This document shows, in pieces, positions 28,587 through 35,283 of a stretch of 64,000 nt of DNA. The notes under the pieces were generated by a model. It was not told where the DNA came from and did not search any database. It worked only from the letters and a program-made list of their open reading frames with translations. The first letter of the stretch is position 1. Every line of letters begins with the position of its first letter. The stretch lies in the NCBI RefSeq assembly GCF_037137055.1, contig NZ_JBBBNY010000001.1, positions 310,001 through 374,000 on the forward strand, written 5' to 3'. A program made the position numbers and the translations under genes. Source of the DNA: Frateuria_A yonginensis (GTDB lineage Bacteria > Pseudomonadota > Gammaproteobacteria > Xanthomonadales > Rhodanobacteraceae).

Positions 28587-28606
28587 GGGCCGGCCAGCGC
28601 CGGCCC
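28587..28606 (+). terminator. GC hairpin after the S8 protease
   Basis: GGGCCGGC (28587-28594) / GCCGGCCC (28599-28606) with a 4-base loop, 17 bases after the stop. Only GGCCTTG follows, so termination efficiency is uncertain. Confidence 0.45.
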
Positions 28607-28679
28607 GGCCTTGCGCGTTGGCGGCGCCTTCACGTTTCGCTGAACTCCCCGGCGTGATCGTAGTCTGAACATCCACGGT

Positions 28680-28716
28680 ATCCGCCGGCTGTCGGCTCGC
28701 GTCCGGACCGGCGGAT
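28680..28716. promoter_or_regulatory. Inverted repeat upstream of the gsp operon
   Basis: ATCCGCCGG (28680-28688) and CCGGCGGAT (28708-28716) are perfect 9-base arms around 19 bases, 70 bases before gspE. It is either an operator or a leader hairpin; no promoter elements were identified with confidence. Confidence 0.4.
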
Positions 28717-28786
28717 GTGCTACCAATGGGGTTTCCCGTCGACGCAGGGGGTGCCGGCGGGATAGACGTACTGGCGGGAGAACTGC

Positions 28787-30517
28787 ATGACGGCAGTCGT
28801 AACGCCGGCGGCCACCGGGGCGCTCACCGTGGACGACCGCGAAGCGGCTGTCTGCGCGCTGCTGGTGTCGCGCGGCCAGCTCAAGGACAGCGACCTCAAC
28901 CGCGCGCGCCGCCTGCACGAGGAGGCGCCGGAGGGCACCCTGACCGCGTTGCTGGCGCGGCTCGGGCTGGTGTCCGAGCGCGACCTGGCCGAGGCATGGT
29001 CCGAGCTGCTCGGCGTGCCGTTGCTGGCCGCGCGCGACGCGCCGGAAATGCCGCCGGCCGAACCCGAACTCTCGCTGCGCTTCCTCAAGCAGCAGCACGT
29101 GGTGCCGGTGCGCGAGGGCGAGGACGACCTGGCGCTGGTGGTGGCCGATCCGGCCGATCCGTACCCGTTGCAGGCGGTCGAGCTGGCCGCCGGCCGGCCA
29201 GTGGCGCTACGCATCGGCCTGCGCTCGGAAATCGACGACCTGATCGAGCGCTACTACGGCACCGGCCGCTCCGCGATGGGAACGATCGTGGAGAACCTCG
29301 GCGGCGAGGCCAGCGAGGAGGACGATGTCGAGCACCTGCGCGACCTGGCCTCCGAGGCGCCGGTGATCCGCCTGGTCAACCTGATCCTGCAGCGCGCGGT
29401 CGAGCAGCGTGCCTCCGACGTGCACATCGAGCCGTTCGAGAACCGCCTGAAGGTGCGCTACCGCATCGACGGCGTGCTGCACGAGGTGGAAGCGCCGCCG
29501 TCCTCGTCCACCGCGGCGGTGATCAGCCGCGTCAAGATCATGGCCAAGCTCAACATCGCCGAGCGCCGGCTGCCGCAGGACGGGCGCATCCAGTTGCGCG
29601 TGCAGGGCAAGGAGCTGGACCTGCGCGTATCGACCGTGCCGACCGCCTACGGCGAGTCGGTGGTGATGCGCATCCTCGACCGCGAGTCGGTGGTGTTCGA
29701 CTTCGCCTCGCTCGGCTTCACGCCGCAGTTCGAGGCGCGCTTCGTCGAGGTGCTGGAGCGGCCCAACGGGATCCTGCTGGTGACCGGCCCGACCGGTTCG
29801 GGCAAGACCACCACGCTGTACACGGCGCTGTCGCGCATCAACACGCCGGACGTGAAGATCATCACCGTCGAGGACCCGGTCGAGTACCAGCTCGAGGGCA
29901 TCAACCAGATCCAGGTCAAGCCGCAGATCGGGCTGGACTTCGCCAACGCGCTGCGATCGATCATGCGCCAGGACCCGGACGTGATCATGATCGGCGAGAT
30001 GCGCGACCTGGAGACCTGCCGCATCGCGATCCAGTCGGCGCTGACCGGCCACCTGGTGCTCTCCACCCTGCACACCAACTCGGCCGCCGGCGGCGTCACC
30101 CGCCTGCTCGACATGGGCGTGGAGGATTACCTGCTCGGCTCCACCGTCAACGCGATCCTGGCTCAGCGCCTGGTGCGCCGGCTGGACCCGGAAACCGCGA
30201 TCCCCTACGAGCCCGCGCCCGAGGTGATCGCCGAGTTCGAGCTGGATAAGTACACCGACGAGCGCCCGATCCGCCTGTGGAAGCCCGGCAGCAGCGCCGC
30301 CAATCCCACCGGCTACCGCGGCCGTCGCGCGATCGTCGAGTTCCTGGTGATGAGCGAGGCGTTGCGCCGCCTGGTGATGCAGCACGCCGACGCCAGCGAG
30401 ATCGAACGGGCCGCGCGCGCCGAGGGCATGCGCACGATGTACGAGGACGGCATCGCCAAGGCGGTCGCCGGCGTCACCACCCTCGAGGAGGTGCTGCGTG
30501 TCACGCAGGAGGGCTGA
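28787..30517 (+). CDS. gspE: Type II secretion ATPase GspE
   Basis: 576 aa. N-terminal N1E domain (about 20-130), then the secretion-ATPase core: Walker A GPTGSGKT (334-341), Asp box near VEDPVEY, Walker B IMIGEMRD and His box STLHTNSA. It powers pseudopilus assembly at the inner membrane by binding GspL and GspF. Most GspE proteins carry a four-Cys zinc subdomain after the His box. Here the equivalent positions (464-512) read RRLDPETAIPYE and KPGSSAANPTGYRGR with no Cys at all. Ribosome-binding site GGGAG lies 6 bases before the ATG. First gene of the Xps-order operon. Confidence 0.96.
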   Translation: MTAVVTPAATGALTVDDREAAVCALLVSRGQLKDSDLNRARRLHEEAPEGTLTALLARLGLVSERDLAEAWSELLGVPLLAARDAPEMPPAEPELSLRFLKQQHVVPVREGEDDLALVVADPADPYPLQAVELAAGRPVALRIGLRSEIDDLIERYYGTGRSAMGTIVENLGGEASEEDDVEHLRDLASEAPVIRLVNLILQRAVEQRASDVHIEPFENRLKVRYRIDGVLHEVEAPPSSSTAAVISRVKIMAKLNIAERRLPQDGRIQLRVQGKELDLRVSTVPTAYGESVVMRILDRESVVFDFASLGFTPQFEARFVEVLERPNGILLVTGPTGSGKTTTLYTALSRINTPDVKIITVEDPVEYQLEGINQIQVKPQIGLDFANALRSIMRQDPDVIMIGEMRDLETCRIAIQSALTGHLVLSTLHTNSAAGGVTRLLDMGVEDYLLGSTVNAILAQRLVRRLDPETAIPYEPAPEVIAEFELDKYTDERPIRLWKPGSSAANPTGYRGRRAIVEFLVMSEALRRLVMQHADASEIERAARAEGMRTMYEDGIAKAVAGVTTLEEVLRVTQEG

Positions 30518-30741
30518 TGCGCCGCGGCCCGGCGTGGCCTTTGCGCCCGCTCCCCCCTCTTTGATCGATGCAGGGGGTGAGGGACCTGGGTTCGCCCGAG
30601 GCTTCATCAGGACGACTGCAGCCTCTGCTCTGGAGAGCACGAGCATCTCGGGCTTTGTCCCTCCTTCCCCGCAAGCCTTGCCCCCTCACCCCGGCCCTCT
30701 CCCCGTCGGGGAGAGCGAGCCGCGCGCGCGGAGCGTTTGAC
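30518..30741 (+). repeat. Repeat-rich gap between gspE and gspF
   Basis: This 224-base gap interrupts an otherwise tightly packed operon. It contains CTCTCCCC-GTC-GGGGAGAG (30699-30717), a perfect hairpin, and a second pair CCCCCTC / GAGGG around 30546-30582. No credible gene is present. It looks like a GC-rich intergenic repeat inserted within the operon, which could attenuate or stabilise the message. Confidence 0.5.
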
Positions 30742-31959
30742 ATGGCGCAGTTCCGCTACCGCGCCATCAGCGCCGCCGGCGAGGTGTTGCAGGGCCAGAT
30801 CGAAGCCCCCAGCCTGGAGGAGGCGATCGGGCGCCTGCAGGACCAGGGCCACACGCCGCTGGAGGCCAAGCCGGCCGACGCTGCGGGCGAAGCCTCGGCG
30901 TTCGCCGCACTGCTCAAGCGCGGTCCCTTCACCGGCGACCAGCTGGCGCAGTTCACCCACCAGCTGGCGACCCTGCTCGGTGCCGGCCAGCCGCTGGACC
31001 GCGCGCTCGGCATTCTCATGGAGCTGCCCGAGGGCGAGCGCGCCAGGCGGCTGGTCGAGCGCGTGCGCGACCGCGTGCGCGGCGGCACCACGCTGTCGCA
31101 GGCGCTGGACGAGGAACACGGCGTGTTCCCCAAGCTGTACGTCTCGCTGGTGCGCGCCGGCGAGGCGGGTGGCTCGCTGGAAGACACGCTGCGGCGCCTG
31201 GCCGACTACCTCGAGCGTGCGCAGCAGCTGCGCGGCAGCATCATCAACGCGCTGATCTACCCGGCCTTCCTGCTGGTGGGCGTGCTGGGCTCGCTGGTGC
31301 TGCTGCTGGCCTACGTGGTGCCGCAGTTCGTGCCGATCTTCGAGGACATGCAGGTGCCGATCCCCTGGATCACGCAGGCGGTGCTGTTCATCGGCAGCGT
31401 GCTGCAATCGTGGTGGTGGCTGCTCCTGCTGCTGCTGATCGGCGGTGTGCTGGTATGGCGCGCGCGCCTGCGCGACCCGGCCCTGCGCCTGGCCTGGCAT
31501 GCCCGGCTGCTGACCCTGCGCGTGCTCGGTCCGCTGCTGCTGAAGATCGAGACCGCGCGCATCGCGCGCACGCTCGGCACCCTGCTCAAGAACGGCGTGC
31601 CGCTGCTCGCCGCCCTCGGCATCGCCCGCCAGGTCACCGGCAACACCGCGCTGGACGAGGCGCTGGCGCAGGCCGCCGAGCAGGTCAAGGGTGGCGGGGG
31701 CCTGAGCGCCGCGCTGGCGCGCTCGCAGCGCTTCCCGCGGCTGGCCCTGCAGATGGTGCAGGTGGGCGAGGAGGCGGGCCAGCTGGACACCATGCTGCTG
31801 AAGGTCGCCGACACCTTCGACCTGGAGTCCAGGCGCGCGATCGACCGCCTGCTCGCGGCGCTGGTGCCGGCGCTGACCATCGTGATGACGGTGCTGGTGG
31901 CGATCATCATGGCGGCGATCCTGCTGCCGCTGCTCAGCCTGACTTCGAACATTCAGTGA
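30742..31959 (+). CDS. gspF: Type II secretion inner-membrane platform protein GspF
   Basis: 405 aa, the standard length. Two repeats of the T2SSF fold: cytoplasmic helices (about 65-165 and 270-370) and three transmembrane segments (NALIYPAFLLVGVLGSLVLL; WWWLLLLLLIGGVLV; LTIVMTVLVAIIMAAILLPL). The typical RAGEAGGSLEDTLRRLA and VGEEAGQLDTMLLKVA boxes are present. It couples the GspE ATPase to pseudopilin insertion. The start MAQFRYRAISAAGEVLQG is the family start; the in-frame region upstream is the repeat gap. Confidence 0.96.
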   Translation: MAQFRYRAISAAGEVLQGQIEAPSLEEAIGRLQDQGHTPLEAKPADAAGEASAFAALLKRGPFTGDQLAQFTHQLATLLGAGQPLDRALGILMELPEGERARRLVERVRDRVRGGTTLSQALDEEHGVFPKLYVSLVRAGEAGGSLEDTLRRLADYLERAQQLRGSIINALIYPAFLLVGVLGSLVLLLAYVVPQFVPIFEDMQVPIPWITQAVLFIGSVLQSWWWLLLLLLIGGVLVWRARLRDPALRLAWHARLLTLRVLGPLLLKIETARIARTLGTLLKNGVPLLAALGIARQVTGNTALDEALAQAAEQVKGGGGLSAALARSQRFPRLALQMVQVGEEAGQLDTMLLKVADTFDLESRRAIDRLLAALVPALTIVMTVLVAIIMAAILLPLLSLTSNIQ

Positions 31960-31972
31960 GACGGAGAGACGT

Positions 31973-32473
31973 ATGGCTTACCAGACTAGGGAACGGGGCA
32001 CAGGGAACGGGGCACGTCCGGCTTGCGGCAAGGCCGCGCGTTCCCCAGCTCCCGTTCCCCGTTCCCCGCGTGCGAAGCACGCGCGAGGCTTCACCCTGCT
32101 CGAGATGCTCGCCGTGATCGTACTGATCGGCATCATCGGCGCGGTGGTGGTGACCCAGGTCGGCAAGAACGTGGACAAGGGCAAGTACGGCGCCGGCAAG
32201 GCGCAGCTGACCACGCTCAGCCAGAAGATCGAGAACTACGCGCTGGACAACGGCTCGCCGCCGCAGCAGCTCAAGGACCTCGCCACCAGGCCGGCCAACG
32301 CGCCGAACTGGCAGGGTCCCTATGCGAAGGCCTCGGACCTGGTCGATCCCTGGGGCCACGCCTTCGGCTACAAGTACCCGGGCGAGCACGGCAGCTTCGA
32401 CCTGATCTTCTACGGCCAGGACGGCCAGCCCGGCGGCGACGGCTACAGCAAGGACGTCGGGAACTGGCAATGA
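31973..32473 (+). CDS. gspG: Major pseudopilin GspG with repeat-containing leader
   Basis: 166 aa. The mature protein starts at F40 of ARG|FTLLEMLAVIVLIGIIG (cleavage after Gly39, Glu at +5). This is followed by the GspG-specific C-terminal block KASDLVDPWGHAFGYKYPGEHG (calcium-binding type). It polymerises into the pseudopilus. The leader is 39 residues instead of the usual 5-15 and is encoded mostly by a GGGAACGGGG-type inverted repeat. No start codon occurs in frame after the repeat, so the start must be ATG 31973, which has GGAGAG 4 bases upstream. Ends in ATGA shared with gspH. Confidence 0.93.
   Translation: MAYQTRERGTGNGARPACGKAARSPAPVPRSPRAKHARGFTLLEMLAVIVLIGIIGAVVVTQVGKNVDKGKYGAGKAQLTTLSQKIENYALDNGSPPQQLKDLATRPANAPNWQGPYAKASDLVDPWGHAFGYKYPGEHGSFDLIFYGQDGQPGGDGYSKDVGNWQ
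31989..32068. repeat. Hairpin repeat within the gspG leader
   Basis: The left arm carries GGGAACGGGG twice (from 31989). The right arm carries the complement (CCCCGTTCCC at 32057-32066 and neighbours). It is translated in frame as part of the prepilin leader. Related copies occur at the same place in gspH, gspI and gspJ; this one is the shortest. Confidence 0.8.
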
Positions 32474-33051
32474 GCGCCGGGAACGGAGTGCGGGGAAAGG
32501 GGAGCCGGTGGGCCGTGGCGGCCCACGGATCCGCGCCTGCCCGGAGCCGAAGGCCCGGCTCGCGCGGCAAGCGCGCGCGTTCCCTGGCCCCCGTCCACCG
32601 TTCCCGGCGCGCGTCGCGCGCCCACGGCTTCACCCTGCTGGAGATGCTCGCGGTGATCCTGCTGATCGGCATCGCCGCTGCGGCCGTGTCGGTCTCGGTC
32701 AGCCAGGGCCTGGCCAGCGCGCGGGTGCGCGCGGCCAGCGTGGAGCTGGCCGCAGCGCTGCGCGCCACCCGGGCGCAGGCGATCGTGAAGGGCAAGGACC
32801 AGACCTTCGACCTGGACATCCGCGACGCCAGCTACACCGCCGCCGGTGGGCACGAAGTGCGATTGCCGAAGGGCATGCGCCTGTCCATCACCAGCGCGCG
32901 CGAGGACCAGCCGGACGACCACACCGGCCGTATCCGCTTCTTTCCCGACGGGAGCTCCACCGGGGGTCACATCGTCCTGCAGCGCGGCGGACGCCGCTGG
33001 CAGGTCAACGTGGCGTGGCTCACGGGCGCGGTCAGCGTGGTGACGTCGTGA
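32470..33051 (+). CDS. gspH: Minor pseudopilin GspH with 53-residue repeat-encoded leader
   Basis: 193 aa. The cleavage site is AHG|FTLLEMLAVILLIGIAAAAV (after Gly53, Glu at +5), with a GspH-type beta-rich C-terminal domain. The ATG overlaps the gspG stop (ATGA), so translation is coupled. The 53-residue leader is Arg/Gly/Ser/Pro-rich and encoded by the repeat at 32479-32605. GTG codons at leader positions 7 and 16 are the only later in-frame starts. GspH is part of the pseudopilus tip complex with GspI, J and K. Confidence 0.9.
   Translation: MSAGNGVRGKGSRWAVAAHGSAPARSRRPGSRGKRARSLAPVHRSRRASRAHGFTLLEMLAVILLIGIAAAAVSVSVSQGLASARVRAASVELAAALRATRAQAIVKGKDQTFDLDIRDASYTAAGGHEVRLPKGMRLSITSAREDQPDDHTGRIRFFPDGSSTGGHIVLQRGGRRWQVNVAWLTGAVSVVTS
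32479..32605. repeat. Hairpin repeat within the gspH leader
   Basis: Outer arms GGGAACGG (32479-) and CCGTTCCC (32598-32605). An inner hairpin TGGGCC-GTGGC-GGCCCA lies at 32509-32525. The core contains GCCTGCCCGGAGC. It is translated in frame and is the same element family as in gspG, gspI and gspJ. Confidence 0.85.
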
Positions 33052-33620
33052 GGATGGGGCACGGGGCACGGGGCACGGGGAGCGTGTGGGCCGCGAAGGC
33101 CCACGGGTGGCCGTCTGCCCCGAGCACAGGGCCGGGTTCGCGCGGCCGGCATGCGCATTCCCCACGCCCCGTGCCCCATGCCCCGCGCGCATCGCGCGCA
33201 CAGGGATTCAGCCTGCTCGAGGTGGTCGCCGCCGTGCTGCTGCTGGCGGTCACCTTTGCCTCGCTGATGCGCGTGGCGGGCAGTTCGCTAAACCTTACCG
33301 CGCGCTCGGCCGAGCGCAGCGAGGCGGCGATGTGGGCGCGCAGCCTGCTCGACAGCGCCTTCGTGCTCGAGCCCATCCGTCCCGGCCGCAGCAGCGGGCG
33401 CTTCGATGACCGCTATCGTTGGCAGCTGGACGTGCAGTCCTGGCAGCCGCCCTTGGTGGCGCCTGCCCCCGGTCCGCAGCCGCAGGCACCGGCCTCGCCG
33501 CTGAAGCTGTACCGTCTCGACCTCACCGTGCTGTGGCGCAGCGCCGGCCACGACTACAGCGCGCGGTTCAGCACCCTGCGGCTGGCGGTGCCGCCGGTGA
33601 ACGCGGGGATCGGCTCGTGA
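33048..33620 (+). CDS. gspI: Minor pseudopilin GspI with 53-residue repeat-encoded leader
   Basis: 190 aa. Cleavage site AQG|FSLLEVVAAVLLLAVTFASL (after Gly53, Glu at +5), followed by the short GspI domain (LYRLDLTVLW near the end). GTG 33048 overlaps the gspH stop as GTGA, matching the coupling style of its neighbours; ATG 33054 is an alternative. An in-frame GTG at 33171 would give a conventional 12-residue leader, but nothing resembling a ribosome-binding site precedes it. The leader aligns with that of GspH without gaps over all 53 positions (G4, G6, W14, H19-G20, PGSRG, PV, RASRA shared). Confidence 0.88.
   Translation: MRMGHGARGTGSVWAAKAHGWPSAPSTGPGSRGRHAHSPRPVPHAPRASRAQGFSLLEVVAAVLLLAVTFASLMRVAGSSLNLTARSAERSEAAMWARSLLDSAFVLEPIRPGRSSGRFDDRYRWQLDVQSWQPPLVAPAPGPQPQAPASPLKLYRLDLTVLWRSAGHDYSARFSTLRLAVPPVNAGIGS
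33056..33184. repeat. Hairpin repeat within the gspI leader
   Basis: Outer arms are GGGGCACGGGGCACGGGG (from 33056) and the complementary CCCCGTGCCCCATGCCCC (ends 33184). An inner hairpin TGGGCC-GCGAA-GGCCCA lies at 33087-33103. The arm sequence differs from the gspG/gspH copies (GGGCAC instead of GGGAAC), and the partner arm has changed to match. Confidence 0.85.
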
Positions 33621-34429
33621 CCGGGAGCCCTCGGGAATGGGGAGCGGGGAAGGTGCGCGCCTGCCGCACGCATCCGGCCGTGTGCTCCGGGCAGGCGCGA
33701 ACCGACGCGCCTTCGCGGGCCGGGGGTCTTCCCTTCCCCGTCGCCCGTCGCCGGCCCGCCCCGCGCGTCCGCGGCTTCAGCCTGCTGGAGGTACTCGCGG
33801 CGCTGGCCCTGCTGGCGTTGCTGCTGCTGGGCGTCTATTCGGGCATCCGCACCGCCTCGCACAGCGTGCGCGCGGGCAGCGCGGCGGTGGAGCGGCTGGA
33901 CCAGGTGCGCTCCGCGCAGCAGTTCCTGCGCCGCGAACTGGAGCAGGCGATGACCCAGCAACTGGCGAAGAACGACGTCGACGAGCCGATCTTCTTCAAG
34001 GGCGAGCCGCGCTCGATGAGCTTCGTGGCGCCGCTGCCGGGCTACCTGGGCAAGCTCGGGCCGCAGGCGCAGACGCTGCGGCTGGTCGACAACGGCAGGG
34101 GCGGGCAGCGGCTGGAGATCAGCTTCGCCTTGCTGGCCCCGGACGGGCAGCCGCTGGCGGCCGGGCCGCCGCAGGTGCTGCTGGACGACGTGCGCGAGGG
34201 CAGCTTCCGGTACCGCGGCCGGGACGCGCGCGGGCGGGTCGGCGAGTGGCGTGGCGACTGGCCGACGGGCGACCACCTGCCGAAGCTGGTGCGCATCGAC
34301 CTGCGCCTGGCGGCGCCTGCCAACTGGCCGCAGCTGACCGTGCCGCTGCGGGTGGATGCCTCGGCCAACCAGCGCCAGTTCACCATGCTCGGCGGCCCTG
34401 GCCCGGCCGGCGCCTGGGGGCAGCCATGA
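33617..34429 (+). CDS. gspJ: Minor pseudopilin GspJ with 53-residue repeat-encoded leader
   Basis: 270 aa. Cleavage site VRG|FSLLEVLAALALLALLLLGV (after Gly53, Glu at +5) and a long GspJ-type C-terminal domain. GTG 33617 overlaps the gspI stop (GTGA). No start codon lies in frame between the repeat and the cleavage site, so the long leader is unavoidable if the protein is made. The leader contains two Cys, unlike the others. Stop overlaps gspK (ATGA). Confidence 0.88.
   Translation: MTGSPREWGAGKVRACRTHPAVCSGQARTDAPSRAGGLPFPVARRRPAPRVRGFSLLEVLAALALLALLLLGVYSGIRTASHSVRAGSAAVERLDQVRSAQQFLRRELEQAMTQQLAKNDVDEPIFFKGEPRSMSFVAPLPGYLGKLGPQAQTLRLVDNGRGGQRLEISFALLAPDGQPLAAGPPQVLLDDVREGSFRYRGRDARGRVGEWRGDWPTGDHLPKLVRIDLRLAAPANWPQLTVPLRVDASANQRQFTMLGGPGPAGAWGQP
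33632..33755. repeat. Hairpin repeat within the gspJ leader, core inverted
   Basis: Outer arms GGGAATGGGGAGCGGGGAAG and CTTCCCTTCCCCGTCGCCCG. The core forms GCGCCTGCC (33657-33665) / GGCAGGCGC (33690-33698). The core reads GCCTGCCCGGAGCACACGG on the minus strand here, whereas the matching core in gspH and gspI is on the plus strand. Confidence 0.75.
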
Positions 34430-35283
34430 TGCGGCGGTCGACGCCACGGAATCAGCGCGGCGTGGCACTGCTGGTGGTGCTGTGGGCCTGCACGCTGCTG
34501 GCGATCATGCTCGGCGGCTACGCCATGCTGGCCCGCACCGAGGGGCTGCAGGCGCGGTTCCAGTTCGCCCAGACCCAGGCGCACTACGCCGCCGAGGCGG
34601 GCCTGGCGCGTGCAATCTACGGTCTGCAGGATCCGCAGCTGCCGCAGCGCTGGCTGGCGGACGGGCGGCCCTACACGTTCGAGTTCGGCGGCGCCCGCGT
34701 GCGCGTCAGCGCCACCGACGAGGGCGGCAAGGTCGACCTCAACGCGGCCTCGCCGGTGGTGCTGGAGGGTCTGTTCCGCGCCGCCGGGCAGCGCCCCGAC
34801 GCAGCCCGGCGGCTGGCCGCGGCGGTGGTCGACTGGCGCGAGTTCGACGTCGGCCGCAAGGTCGGCCTGGAAACCTACGCGGCCAACGGCTACAAGCCGC
34901 GCCATGCGCCGTTCCTGAGCCTGGAGGAGCTGCAGCAGGTCGCCGGCATGACGCCGGCGCTGTACCGCGCGGTCGCCGGCGCGATCACCATCTGGTCGGG
35001 GCGCGAAAGCCCCGACCCGAATACCGCGCCGCCGCTGGCGCTGGCCGCGATTCCGGGCATGACCCCGGAGCGCGTGGCACAGGTGCTGGCGGCGCGGCGG
35101 AACGTGCGGCCCGGCGTGGCGGGCCTGTTCGCCGGCAACGGAGTGACGCATAGTATCCGCTCGGAGGCCACGACGGCCGATGGCACGCGCGCCGTGCTGC
35201 TTGCCACGGTGCGCCTGCAGGGCGTTCGGCCTGGTGGGCAGCCGTACGCGGTGCTGCACTGGCGGGAGGGTGACCGCGAATGA
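34426..35283 (+). CDS. gspK: Minor pseudopilin GspK
   Basis: 285 aa. It has a short 12-residue leader, MMRRSTPRNQRG, followed by VALLVVLWACTLLAIML. Lack of Glu at +5 is normal for GspK, which caps the pseudopilus tip. The large alpha domain carries GKVDLNAAS, LSLEELQQVAGMTP and DPNTAPPLALAAIPGM blocks typical of the family. The start overlaps the gspJ stop (ATGATG), and a second ATG directly follows. Unlike gspG-J, no repeat occupies its leader. Confidence 0.94.
   Translation: MMRRSTPRNQRGVALLVVLWACTLLAIMLGGYAMLARTEGLQARFQFAQTQAHYAAEAGLARAIYGLQDPQLPQRWLADGRPYTFEFGGARVRVSATDEGGKVDLNAASPVVLEGLFRAAGQRPDAARRLAAAVVDWREFDVGRKVGLETYAANGYKPRHAPFLSLEELQQVAGMTPALYRAVAGAITIWSGRESPDPNTAPPLALAAIPGMTPERVAQVLAARRNVRPGVAGLFAGNGVTHSIRSEATTADGTRAVLLATVRLQGVRPGGQPYAVLHWREGDRE

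Noticed and set aside
30568..30741. N-terminal extension of gspF by 58 codons through the repeat gap
   Set aside because: GspF normally begins MAQFRYRA, found at 30742; the upstream part is repeat sequence. Unlike gspG-J, a proper start exists after the repeat.
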